64,000 nucleotides of DNA from an uncultured Acetobacteroides sp. GTDB taxonomy: Bacteria > Bacteroidota > Bacteroidia > Bacteroidales > ZOR0009. This document shows, in pieces, positions 55,269-64,000 of this stretch. The position numbers were made by a program, and so were the translations under genes. Numbering within the stretch: the first letter of the stretch is position 1; every line of letters begins with the position of its first letter. Under the pieces are notes generated by a model that saw nothing but the letters and a program-made list of their open reading frames with translations, was not told the origin of the DNA and ran no database searches. The DNA lies in contig NZ_OY782755.1 of the NCBI RefSeq assembly GCF_963678165.1, positions 1,984,001 to 2,048,000 on the forward strand, given 5' to 3'.

Positions 55269-56234
55269 TTGTCCGTCTCTAGGTCTTGTATGGTGATTCT
55301 TTTCGTACAGTTAATGGGTGTATTAACTTTTTGCAAAAGACGGTTCAATTTAGGAAAAAGATAGGCACTGGCAATACCTGATATCGTTATAGGATAATGA
55401 AACTTCTGTCCGTGGTCTCAAAGGGTGCATTATCAAGTAGATCAATGTACCTAAGCTTTTGATATCTAAATTTAGCATAAACGTTTGAATCAGAATTTAT
55501 CAGTAGGTGTCATGGAACTTATTAAAATTAGGAACTTGTAGGCGGATCTCCATTTTATGAATTAAGCCATCGTGGTGTGAGGTAACAAGATGTAGAACTT
55601 CGAAATTGTTACCTTTTATAAGAGTTGTCTGTTGTCTTCTTTCTTCATAGATGCTTATTGGGCGTTTTTACGATGCGATGAGCAATTCCTTCGCTATCTT
55701 TTTTAGATGTGCTCCGAACTTTTGAGTTGTCTTGGAGTTTTATTGAAGTAGTCTTAATGTGGGAGATCGGTAAGGTTTGATAATGTTTGGTTGAAACGAG
55801 GGGGGAGTGTTAAGTTTTTTTGTAATCATACTGGTATTGTATTGTGGTGATGTTTAAATTGGATTTGCATTAATATTGTTAATGATATTCTTTGATGATG
55901 CTGGTCTTGGTTGGTAATGTATTGTTGTTTAATGTGAAATAGGTTTTGAATTGAGAGAGTGTTTGTAATATGTGTCAATGAGTCTTAACCGAATATTATA
56001 CCAAATTGAATTTATTTTCTCCTCGATTCTTTACAAACTAGCATATTTTCGCTTGTGGTTCTTAACCGTATTAAGCGTTGTTTTAATAATTTTAAGTCAT
56101 TAACATCAGGCTGATGAGTAACAAGAAAAGAAAGAGCAACAAACGGAGTCCTTAATAACAAAAGGTACTTCAAATTTCAAATCGCAGATTTTATCTGCAC
56201 GAATCGAATTTACCTAATCAATCAATCAAGGAAC
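55269..56234. other. 966-nt divergent intergenic region between HTCS and SusC
   Basis: AT-rich, no gene found. This is where the HTCS would bind to activate susC. No exact TAnnTTTG box was seen near susC; TATTTTCG at 56044-56051 and TATTCTTTG at about 55886 (one base too long) are the nearest, which would suit an activator-dependent promoter. No repeats of the 21-nt kind. Confidence 0.45.
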
Positions 56235-59200
56235 ATGGATCTAAGAAAAAAAACGTTGGTTCTTCTGGCCCTTCTAGCATTTTCTAGTCACGCGCTTTGG
56301 GCCGGGAATGAAGGAAGCAGTATTGCGAGTTCTGCAGTACAGCAAAAAAAGAGCAGTATCTCGGGTACTGTAAAAAATGAAAAGGGAGAAACTATTGTTG
56401 GTGTTAGTGTTTTGGTGAAAGGAACAGCTAACATGGGAACAGTAACAGATATTGATGGTCGTTTTACACTAAGTAACGTTCCTCAAAATGCTACGCTGGT
56501 TTTCTCTTTTGTGGGAATGAAAAAGCAGGAAGTTGCCGTTGATGGGAAAACAAACATAGCGGTGGTTCTTGAATCAAACGCTATCAGTATGGACGAACTG
56601 GTGGTTGTAGGTTTCGGTACACAGAAAAAGGTTAATCTTACCGGTGCTGTTGGTACTGTAGATAAGAAGGCGCTCGAAACGCGTCCTGTACAAAATGTTG
56701 CTCAGGCATTACAAGGCGTAGTTGCTGGTCTTAATATCAGCCAAAATTCGGGCTCTATGGAGTCGCGCCCTTCAATTAACATCCGTGGTATTGCAACAAT
56801 AGGCTCTGGTTCTAGTGGCTCACCTCTTATTCTGATTGATGGAACAGAGGGAGATATTAATGCCATTAACCCACAAGATATTGAGAATATATCGGTGCTT
56901 AAGGATGCTGGTGCTGCTGCCGTATACGGGTCTCGTGCTCCTTTTGGGGTGATTTTGATCACCACTAAAAAAGGGAAAGCAGGTAAGGCTGTTGTAAACT
57001 ATAACAACTCGTTTAAGAGAACTTCTGCATTGCTTCTGCCTCATATGATGGACTCCTATACTTTTGCTCTATATTTTAACGAGGCCAATAAGAATAGTGG
57101 TGCTGGTCCATTTTTTAGTGATGAGTGGCTAACCCGTATAAAAGATTTCCAGACAGGGAAGTTGACCAATCCAAAGAATGGTTTGCCTATGACCACAGTT
57201 CCTAATGGAAGCAATTGGGCCGATTATGGTGGAGGTAACGATAATATTGACTGGTATAAGGCGGTATACAAAAACTCCGCTCCATCTCAGGAGCATAGCG
57301 TGAGCGTATCAGGTGGTAATGAGACTACCAACTACTATATTTCTGGTAACTTTTTAGATCAAGATGGTCTTGTGCGTTTTGGAGGAGATAAATTCAATCG
57401 TTACGCTGCTACTGCTAAGATCAACACCAAAATCTCTGATAAGGTTTCGTTGGGATATAATGGACGATGGATTAGAGAAGACTACGAGCGCCCATCAAGC
57501 CTTACCAATAGTTTGAACCAAGATTTGGCTCGTCAAGGTTGGCCTACTCTACCTTTATACGATCCCAATGGCTACCTTTTCTCGTCTCCTTCTCCTGCTC
57601 TTGCGCTAAGAGACGGAGGTAGAGATAAAAAGCAAACTGACTGGCTTTATCAGCAGTTACAACTTATTGTTGAGCCTGTAAAAGGATGGAGAATAACTGG
57701 AGAACTAAACTACAAGACGATTGACGAATTTAGACATTGGGATTCACAGAAGACATATAACCATAATGTTAATGGTGACCCTTACGTTTACAATTCATAT
57801 ACCAATGTTCATGAAGGTGCTGCCAGAACAAATTTCTTTAACCCTAATATCTTTTCGGAATATTCGAAGTCAATTAATGCCAATAACTTTAAGGTAATGG
57901 TTGGTTTCCAGGCTGAACAGTATAAAGACCGTAATGTTTCTGGCGATAGAAATGGTATTATTACCGCAGCACTTCCTACATTAAACACTACTTCTGGAAC
58001 TGATGCCAATGGTAAAATAGTTTCTCCTAGTGTTTCTGGAGGATACGGTAACTGGTCAACGGCAGGTTTCTTTGGGCGTTTTAATTACGACTATGATGGT
58101 CGTTACCTATTGGAGGCAAACTTCAGGTATGATGGTACCTCTCGATTCCTTGCGGATAAAAGGTGGAATGCATTTCCTTCTGTTTCTGTAGGTTGGAATG
58201 TTTCAAAGGAGGCGTTTTGGAAACCAATAGAAGAATATGTGAATAGTTTAAAACTAAGGGCTTCGTATGGTTCTTTAGGTAATCAAAATACTAAAAATGA
58301 TAACGATTATAGATTAGCCTTTTATCCTGCAATTCAGACCATGCCAATAGGAACATCAAATGGTTCTTGGTTGGTAAACGGAGTACAACCAAATACAGCT
58401 TCTGCTCCATACCTGGTTTCTTCATCACAAACTTGGGAAAAAATTAGAACTTGGGATGTAGGTGCTGATTTAGGAATGTTTAATAATAAGCTTACTGCAA
58501 CGTTCGACTACTATATTCGATACACCAATGATATGTTGGCTCCTGGTGTTGAGTTGCCAGTGACCCTTGGAACTGATGTTCCAAAGACTAACAACACAGA
58601 TTTAAAAACATACGGTTTTGAGTTGTCGCTTAATTGGCAAGACAGGCTAGCTAATGGGCTTGGCTATGGTATAAAAATTTCTGTTGCAGACTCTAGAACT
58701 AAAATTACAAAGTATCCTAACCCAACAGGACGCCTAGATCAAACTATTGCTGGTAGAATGTATGGCGAAATCTGGGGATATGATACAAAAGGAATCGCGA
58801 AGTCTGACGAAGAGATGAACGCGCATCTTGCAAGTTTACCTAATGGAGGTCAAAATGCTGTTGGTAGTAACTGGAAAGCAGGAGATATCATGTACAATGA
58901 CTTAAATAATGATGGTAAGATTGATAAAGGAGCTAATACCATATCTGACCATGGAGATTTAAAGGTTGTTGGAAATAGTACACCTCGCTTCCCATTCTCT
59001 GTTGATTTGTCTGCTGATTGGAAAGGTTTCGACTTTAGAGCATTTTTCCAAGGTATCATGAAGAGAGATTACTACCAAGATAGCTACTTCTTCTGGGGTG
59101 CATGGAAATGGGGTGTTTGGTGGTCGACCGGATTAGATGAGCATAAGGACTACTTCCGTGCTGATGCCAACAATCCTCTTGGACAAAATCTAAACTCTTA

Positions 59201-59492
59201 CTATCCTCGTCCTCTTTTTGGAGATGGCAAGAACATGGAAACACAAACACGCTATATGCAAAATGCGGCATATGTTCGTCTAAAAAATCTTCAACTTGGT
59301 TACACTCTACCTGCCGAATTAACCAAAAAGGTTGGTGTTTCGAAATTAAGGGTATTTGTTTCGGGCGAAAACCTTTGGACTTATACAAAGATGGCCAAGA
59401 TGTTTGACCCTGAAACCATTGATGGTGGATATGGTGGTAATGTTTACCCATTGTTCAAGGTTTATTCTTGCGGTCTTAGCGTAACCCTTTAA
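56235..59492 (+). CDS. SusC-family TonB-dependent outer-membrane transporter
   Basis: A 1085-aa protein. Signal peptide (about 1-23), carboxypeptidase-D-like N-terminal extension ('GTVKNEKGETIVGVSVLVKG...DIDGRFTLSNVP', about 43-115), the TonB box region 'DELVVVGFGTQKK', plug ('NIRGIATIGSGSSGSPLILIDG', 'VLKDAGAAAVYGSRAPFGVILITTKKGK'), then the barrel to a C-terminal aromatic strand. Imports oligosaccharides across the outer membrane with SusD as lid. Followed by susD after 12 nt. Composition is AT-richer than the glycosidase genes. Confidence 0.97.
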   Translation: MDLRKKTLVLLALLAFSSHALWAGNEGSSIASSAVQQKKSSISGTVKNEKGETIVGVSVLVKGTANMGTVTDIDGRFTLSNVPQNATLVFSFVGMKKQEVAVDGKTNIAVVLESNAISMDELVVVGFGTQKKVNLTGAVGTVDKKALETRPVQNVAQALQGVVAGLNISQNSGSMESRPSINIRGIATIGSGSSGSPLILIDGTEGDINAINPQDIENISVLKDAGAAAVYGSRAPFGVILITTKKGKAGKAVVNYNNSFKRTSALLLPHMMDSYTFALYFNEANKNSGAGPFFSDEWLTRIKDFQTGKLTNPKNGLPMTTVPNGSNWADYGGGNDNIDWYKAVYKNSAPSQEHSVSVSGGNETTNYYISGNFLDQDGLVRFGGDKFNRYAATAKINTKISDKVSLGYNGRWIREDYERPSSLTNSLNQDLARQGWPTLPLYDPNGYLFSSPSPALALRDGGRDKKQTDWLYQQLQLIVEPVKGWRITGELNYKTIDEFRHWDSQKTYNHNVNGDPYVYNSYTNVHEGAARTNFFNPNIFSEYSKSINANNFKVMVGFQAEQYKDRNVSGDRNGIITAALPTLNTTSGTDANGKIVSPSVSGGYGNWSTAGFFGRFNYDYDGRYLLEANFRYDGTSRFLADKRWNAFPSVSVGWNVSKEAFWKPIEEYVNSLKLRASYGSLGNQNTKNDNDYRLAFYPAIQTMPIGTSNGSWLVNGVQPNTASAPYLVSSSQTWEKIRTWDVGADLGMFNNKLTATFDYYIRYTNDMLAPGVELPVTLGTDVPKTNNTDLKTYGFELSLNWQDRLANGLGYGIKISVADSRTKITKYPNPTGRLDQTIAGRMYGEIWGYDTKGIAKSDEEMNAHLASLPNGGQNAVGSNWKAGDIMYNDLNNDGKIDKGANTISDHGDLKVVGNSTPRFPFSVDLSADWKGFDFRAFFQGIMKRDYYQDSYFFWGAWKWGVWWSTGLDEHKDYFRADANNPLGQNLNSYYPRPLFGDGKNMETQTRYMQNAAYVRLKNLQLGYTLPAELTKKVGVSKLRVFVSGENLWTYTKMAKMFDPETIDGGYGGNVYPLFKVYSCGLSVTL

Positions 59493-59504
59493 AATTAAAC
59501 AACT

Positions 59505-61496
59505 ATGAGAAGCAAAATAATATTACTACTATTCGCAGGAGCATTGGGTTTTTTAAGTTCTTGTGATGATTATCTTGATGAAACACCAAAGTCTTACTTA
59601 ACGCCCGAACAGTACTTAACTGACGAATCTCACTTAGCGGCATATTCTATTGCACGTTATGGTGTATTCCCAACCCACGGAAGTTGGTCATTTGGTACTT
59701 TTGGTATTGATGCCGGAACCGACAATATGGCTTCTGATGGCTACGATAATAAGTATGTTCCAGGACAGTCTAAAGTAGGTCAGAATGGGGGAGATTGGTC
59801 TTTTGGCGATATCTACCAGTGTAACTATTTTTTAAACAAGGTTGTTCCTCGTCTAAAGGCTAATACTATTACGGGTAATATCGATAATATTAAGCATTAC
59901 ATAGGCGAAATGTACATGATTAGAGCTTATGTGTACTTTACGAAACTTCAGGCTCTTGGTGATTTTCCTATTATTAAGACAGCTCTTCCTGATAATCAGG
60001 AAATATTGGCTGCAGCTAGTAAGAGAGCACCTAGAAATGAGGTTGCACGATTTATTCTTCAGGATCTCGATTCTGCCATTACATTAATGAAAAATGTTGC
60101 TCCAGATGGAAAGAAAAATCGTTTGTCGAAGTATTGCGCATTACTACTTAAATCGCGTGTTGCACTATACGAGGGTACTTGGTTGAAGTATTTCAAGGGA
60201 ACAGCATTTGTTCCAAATGGATCAAACTGGCCTGGCAAATCGAAGGACTACAATGCAAATTACCAGTTCACTAGTGGAAGTATCGATAAGGAAATTGAAT
60301 TCTTCTTGGGAGAAGCAGTTGCTTCATCTAAAGAGGTTGCAGATGCTATCCCACTTGTTAATAATAATATGGTACTTCAACAGAGCACATCAGATGCGGT
60401 TAACCCTTACTTCTCAATGTTTAGTGATGTTGATATGTCAGGATACAGCGAAGTACTATTATGGCGCAAGTACGACAAGGGATTGGGCGTAACTCACAAT
60501 GTTCCAGTTTACGCACAATCCGGAAATCATGCGATTGGACTTACTCGTGGTATGGTCGAAGGTTTCTTAATGGCCAACGGTTTACCAATTTATGCTGCTG
60601 GCTCAGGATATGCAGGTGATGATCAAATCTCGGATGTTCGTAAAAATAGAGACGGTCGTCTATGGTTATTCTTGAAGGAACCTGGACAAAAGAATGTGCT
60701 ATATCCAAGTTCAGTTGGAGACCATGCAACTCCAGTAGAACTTACCCCTTTAATCACAATTTCTGATGTTGAAAGAAAGTATACTACAGGTTATGCTATT
60801 CGAAAAGGATTAAACTACGATGCGGCTCAGTGTGGTAATGGTCAAGGTTATACTGGTGCTATTGTGTTTAGAGCTGTAGAGGCTTACCTAAACTACATGG
60901 AGGCTGACTATGAACTAAATGGAAGGTTGAGTGATATTTCTAAAGGCTATTGGAAAGCGATTAGAAACAGAGCAGGAGTTGATCCTGACTTTGATAAGAC
61001 TATTGCTGCTACAGATCTTTCTAAGGAGGCTGCTAACGATTGGGGCGTATACTCTGCAGGTCAAATGGTAGATAAGACGTTGTACAATATTCGTCGTGAG
61101 CGTCGCTGCGAGTTAATGGCTGAAGGTTTACGCTTTATGGATCTTAAGCGTTGGAGAGCAATGGATCAAATGATTTCAACTCCCTACCATATCGAAGGAT
61201 TTAAGCTATGGGGTGGTACCATCCAAACTTGGTACAACGCAAGCGATCTTAAGTATGGGATTGGTGATGCTAGTAATGTTTCAGCACCTTCATTAAGTGC
61301 ATATCTACGTCCTTATGAGAAGACACCTACATCTCTTGCTTATAATGGATATAGATGGGCTATGGCGCATTACTTAAGCCCTATTGCTGCTCAACACTTC
61401 TTAATTACCTCTAAGGATGGCAAGGATGCATCAACCTCGCCTATTTACCAAAATCCAGGTTGGTCTACCACTCCTAATACGGCTCCTGTTCAATAG
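59505..61496 (+). CDS. SusD/RagB-family glycan-binding lipoprotein
   Basis: A 663-aa lipoprotein, lipobox 'LGFLSSCDDYLDETP' (Cys20 anchor). The long TPR-like helical scaffold holds the usual 'YMIRAYVYFTKLQALGDFPII' block and a C-terminal 'RRERRCELMAEGLRFMDLKRWR' that is nearly universal in SusD. Lies on the cell surface over the SusC pore and binds the glycan. On the longer side for the family (many are 500-600). Confidence 0.96.
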   Translation: MRSKIILLLFAGALGFLSSCDDYLDETPKSYLTPEQYLTDESHLAAYSIARYGVFPTHGSWSFGTFGIDAGTDNMASDGYDNKYVPGQSKVGQNGGDWSFGDIYQCNYFLNKVVPRLKANTITGNIDNIKHYIGEMYMIRAYVYFTKLQALGDFPIIKTALPDNQEILAAASKRAPRNEVARFILQDLDSAITLMKNVAPDGKKNRLSKYCALLLKSRVALYEGTWLKYFKGTAFVPNGSNWPGKSKDYNANYQFTSGSIDKEIEFFLGEAVASSKEVADAIPLVNNNMVLQQSTSDAVNPYFSMFSDVDMSGYSEVLLWRKYDKGLGVTHNVPVYAQSGNHAIGLTRGMVEGFLMANGLPIYAAGSGYAGDDQISDVRKNRDGRLWLFLKEPGQKNVLYPSSVGDHATPVELTPLITISDVERKYTTGYAIRKGLNYDAAQCGNGQGYTGAIVFRAVEAYLNYMEADYELNGRLSDISKGYWKAIRNRAGVDPDFDKTIAATDLSKEAANDWGVYSAGQMVDKTLYNIRRERRCELMAEGLRFMDLKRWRAMDQMISTPYHIEGFKLWGGTIQTWYNASDLKYGIGDASNVSAPSLSAYLRPYEKTPTSLAYNGYRWAMAHYLSPIAAQHFLITSKDGKDASTSPIYQNPGWSTTPNTAPVQ

Positions 61497-61537
61497 TATT
61501 AATTACTGTAGAAAAGATTGTCTGTACAGATAAGTAT

Positions 61538-61573
61538 ATACCACCTTGGTTTAATACCAAGGTGGTATTTTTC
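61538..61573 (+). terminator. terminator after SusD
   Basis: A perfect 13-bp stem (ATACCACCTTGGT and complement) with a 5-nt loop and TTTTT tail. Confidence 0.85.
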
Positions 61574-61708
61574 TATTGATTGATGATGCATCATTTCTAG
61601 AAAATGAGCAAATTGTACGGTAAACAATTTGTTTGATTAGGAGCATTGGACTAGTAGCATATTGATGCACGATGCTTGAAATATGGTTGAATTAAATAAT
61701 AGCGAACA

Positions 61709-62851
61709 ATGAAAAAACTTTTTTTTGTGCTAATGGCTGCATTGGCACTGGGGGCTTGCAGCAAAAATGCAGGTTCAGGTGGTAAGGAGCTTCTTGCTGA
61801 AAGTAGCTTCGATACTACCATGAATGGTAAAAAGGTCGCGCTTTATATGCTGACCAATAAGAATGGTATGGCTATTCAGATTACCAACTATGGTGCACGA
61901 ATTGTAAGCCTGTGGGTGCCTAGCAAAGGTGGCGAGTTTAAGGATGTGGCATGGGGATATAGCTCCATTAAAAGCTATCTTAATGCTACTGATAATTATG
62001 CTGGACCTATTGTAGGACGCTATGGCAACAGAATTGCAAAGGGTAAGTTTACCCTCGATGGTAAGGAGTATACCCTTACGCTAAACGATCATGGGAATCA
62101 CCTACACGGAGGCTCGAATGGATTTTGGAAGCGAGTTTGGGATGTTGATACCGTTGTAAGTAGGGGAGAAAACCAGTACATCACCCTTTCGTACCTATCT
62201 GCTGATGGCGAAGAAGGCTATCCTGGTAATTTAAAGATCAAGGTAACCTACACGTTAAGCGAAGGTAATGAACTTAAGATCCAGTATGCAGCAACAACGG
62301 ATAAGCCTACTGTTGTTAATCCAACGAGTCACGTTTACTTCAACCTTCACGGGACTTCAGCCAAATCGACAAATTCGCATGTGATGCAGCTGCTTGCCGA
62401 CAGCTACACGCTTACCGATTCGTTGCTTATTCCAACTGGTGAAATATCGTCGGTAGAAAATACCCCACTTGATTTTAGAAAACCGACTGCCATTGGCGAT
62501 AGAATCAACAACGATTTTGTAGCGCTTAAAAACGGGAAGGGATACGACCACAACTGGGTTCTAGCCAAAAAGGGTAAGGGCGTGGAGCTGGCTGCCGTTG
62601 TTTTTGAGCCAGAGACAGGTATAGAGATGTCGGTATCTACCGATCAGCCAGGAATTCAATTCTATAGTGGTAACTTTATGGATGGAGTAGATACAGGCAA
62701 GTATGGTCAAAAGCATGGTTACCGTTCGGGAATTGCCTTAGAAACACAAAAGTTCCCTGATGCGCCAAATCATTCGAGCTTTCCATCTACGGTTCTAAAA
62801 CCAGGGGAGACCTATTCGCAAACGAGTGTTTACAGCTTTAAGGTGAAGTAG
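61709..62851 (+). CDS. galM: aldose 1-epimerase (galactose mutarotase), lipoprotein
   Basis: A 380-aa protein. Lipobox 'LALGAC' (Cys17). Mutarotase motifs: 'TNYGARIVSLWVPSKGG', 'GRYGNRIAKGKF', 'LNDHGNHLHGG', 'NPTSHVYFNLHG', and 'GIALETQKFPDAPNH' with the catalytic Glu. Interconverts alpha and beta sugar anomers. The lipid anchor places it in the envelope instead of the cytoplasm, fitting a role just after glycosidase release and before the symporter. Separated from susD by a terminator, so it may have its own promoter. Confidence 0.94.
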   Translation: MKKLFFVLMAALALGACSKNAGSGGKELLAESSFDTTMNGKKVALYMLTNKNGMAIQITNYGARIVSLWVPSKGGEFKDVAWGYSSIKSYLNATDNYAGPIVGRYGNRIAKGKFTLDGKEYTLTLNDHGNHLHGGSNGFWKRVWDVDTVVSRGENQYITLSYLSADGEEGYPGNLKIKVTYTLSEGNELKIQYAATTDKPTVVNPTSHVYFNLHGTSAKSTNSHVMQLLADSYTLTDSLLIPTGEISSVENTPLDFRKPTAIGDRINNDFVALKNGKGYDHNWVLAKKGKGVELAAVVFEPETGIEMSVSTDQPGIQFYSGNFMDGVDTGKYGQKHGYRSGIALETQKFPDAPNHSSFPSTVLKPGETYSQTSVYSFKVK

Positions 62852-62876
62852 CAACGTTTCGTTTGATCAAAAATAG

Positions 62877-62905
62877 AAGAGGGCTCGTAAGAGTCCTCTT
62901 TTTTT
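62877..62905 (+). terminator. terminator of galM
   Basis: AAGAGGGCTC/GAGTCCTCTT (one G-U) with a short loop and a T run, 26 nt past the stop. Confidence 0.8.
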
Positions 62906-63559
62906 GACCTAATCGGAGCTGCCTTATGGAGTTCGGACAACCGCACTTTAAAGTAGCATAACACGGAGGCTCTGATACCCAGCGCTCACAGGGCGTAATC
63001 ATTTCTAGCGTTGATCCTTTACGATCGGAGAATACAGCGTGAAGCCTGTGGCTGCGAGCGACAAAGGTGCAAGGCACTTTCCCCTTTTGCGCTGTGGCTT
63101 TTACCAAAAGTATTTTACGGCTTATCCTGCCTAGAAAACGGGCAAGGTAACGTTGTCATAGCAGCGATTTTTTATCCAGCCTCCAGCTTGCGATGGGCAA
63201 ATTCTGAAATTGCTCTGTGCTACCCTGTGCCTCTGTATCCCTGTGATTTTAAAGAAAATCTTAAATGCGGTTGCTCTAGGTAAAGCAGCCCTGCAATTTA
63301 TTGGGTAATTATCAAATAAATAGTTGCATTTACCAACTAAATAACCAATAGAATTAAATCAACAATTTGTAGCAAATTAGCCATTAGCAGTGTACCATTT
63401 CTATAACACTACATTGCACTATGTGAATGTAGTTTGCACTCTTTGACACTGTAGCCTTGGTAGAAGTGGTGCTATCTGTCATTTGAGGTAAATATACGTG
63501 CTAATGTCTGATTTACATGCTTTGCAAGATTAGGCCTTGAATTAACATTCTGTAAACTT
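62906..63559. other. non-coding region before array E
   Basis: About 650 nt. Two overlapping frames of about 90 codons exist but have no promoter, no domain and rare-codon content, so they are not called. AT-rich from about 63290 onward. Confidence 0.5.
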
Positions 63560-63874
63560 TGCTTCATTTTGTATTTAAAATGCTTCATCTTTGATACAAG
63601 ATGTTCCATCTTTAATACAAAATGCTTCATCTTTGATTCAATATGCTTCATCTTTAATACAATATACTTCATCTTTAATACAAAATGCTCCATATTTGAT
63701 TCAAGATGATCCATCTTTAATACAAAATGAAGCATATTTTATGGCAAATAGTTAAATACAGTATTATTTCACATTGTCTTTAATGCAAAATGCTCCATCT
63801 TAGACCCGAAAAAAGGCATTTTTAATACAAAATGCTTCATTTTGGATCAAAGATGGAGCATCGGCGATAGCAAT
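63560..63874. repeat. 21-nt tandem array E (15 units, TGCTTCAT core)
   Basis: Fifteen units in strict 21-nt phase. Intact units follow T(G/A)(C/T)T(T/C)CATCTTT(A/G)AT(A/T)CAA-purine-rich. Units 9-11 (63728-63790) have largely lost the consensus yet keep the period exactly. The minus frame reads K-M-K-H-x-x-x heptads, open for 87 codons (63472-63735); not called. The array is followed by unrelated sequence to the window edge. It lies over 650 nt from the galM terminator. Confidence 0.92.
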
Positions 63875-64000
63875 TGCTCCGTAATTCCATCTATTTATTT
63901 TGGAATTAGCTGCTGCAGATGGCGTAGAAGTATGGCAGGTTGTAAATTTGCAGGGAGTATTTCACATTGCTGATGGCTAATGTTATTCTTACAAAGGCTA

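Noticed and set aside
62838-63283. Two overlapping frames of about 90 codons on opposite strands after galM
   Set aside because: Composition typical of non-coding sequence, no motif, and one overlaps the galM terminator.
63472-63735. Heptad-like K-M-K-H peptide as a coiled coil
   Set aside because: Produced by array E in one of several open frames; no promoter or upstream start context.

Overview
The window looks like the chromosome of a Bacteroidota, probably a Bacteroidales-type gut or sediment anaerobe. Evidence: a SusC/SusD pair, a hybrid two-component regulator, many Cys-anchored lipoproteins, tryptophanase of the Bacteroides/Porphyromonas type, few Shine-Dalgarno sequences, and promoters matching the phylum's TTG-N19/20-TAnnTTTG pattern. 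Species cannot be named from this sequence alone. No rRNA, tRNA or CRISPR array was seen.

Layout. 0-3 kb: start of a Crp/Fnr regulator diverging from a thioredoxin-DUF302 pair, then an amino-acid permease. 3.6-7.2 kb: secreted or unknown proteins, the last three GC-rich. 7.35-7.75 kb: a 21-nt repeat array. 8-13.7 kb: ferritin, a 63-aa unknown with a near-ideal promoter, and sbcD-sbcC. 13.8-15.1 kb: REP-like palindromes around a Y1 (RAYT/IS200-like) transposase, with the relic of a second copy. 15.2-16.2 kb: a GH108 lysozyme and holin-like lysis pair with no prophage around it. 16.5-20.6 kb: membrane proteins, a permease, a second 21-nt array, and a ClpP homologue. 20.7-25.8 kb: small exported proteins with paralogues and decayed gene fragments. 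26-34.7 kb: DEAD-box helicase, two YwqK/MORN lipoproteins flanking a sialate O-acetylesterase, and tryptophanase.

35-63 kb is mostly one carbohydrate locus. Read leftward (50.2 to 35.3 kb): GH43 (galactanase-like with a trefoil-like tail), GH2 beta-galactosidase, GH43, sodium/sugar symporter, araD, araA, araB, GH27 and GH51. Next come a hybrid two-component sensor/AraC regulator and, divergently, SusC, SusD and an aldose 1-epimerase lipoprotein. Together this reads as a pathway for an arabinose- and galactose-containing glycan such as arabinogalactan: SusCD import, removal of side-chain arabinose and galactose, symport of free sugar, and conversion of L-arabinose to D-xylulose-5-phosphate.

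The most unusual feature is a set of five intergenic tandem arrays (about 7.5, 19.5, 35.0, 50.8 and 63.7 kb). All have an exact 21-nt (or 2 x 21-nt) period and almost no indels, yet their unit sequences differ. They lie 12-16 kb apart. 21 bp is two helical turns and also seven codons, so either DNA-face phasing or repeat-peptide coding could explain it. I know of no described family that matches.
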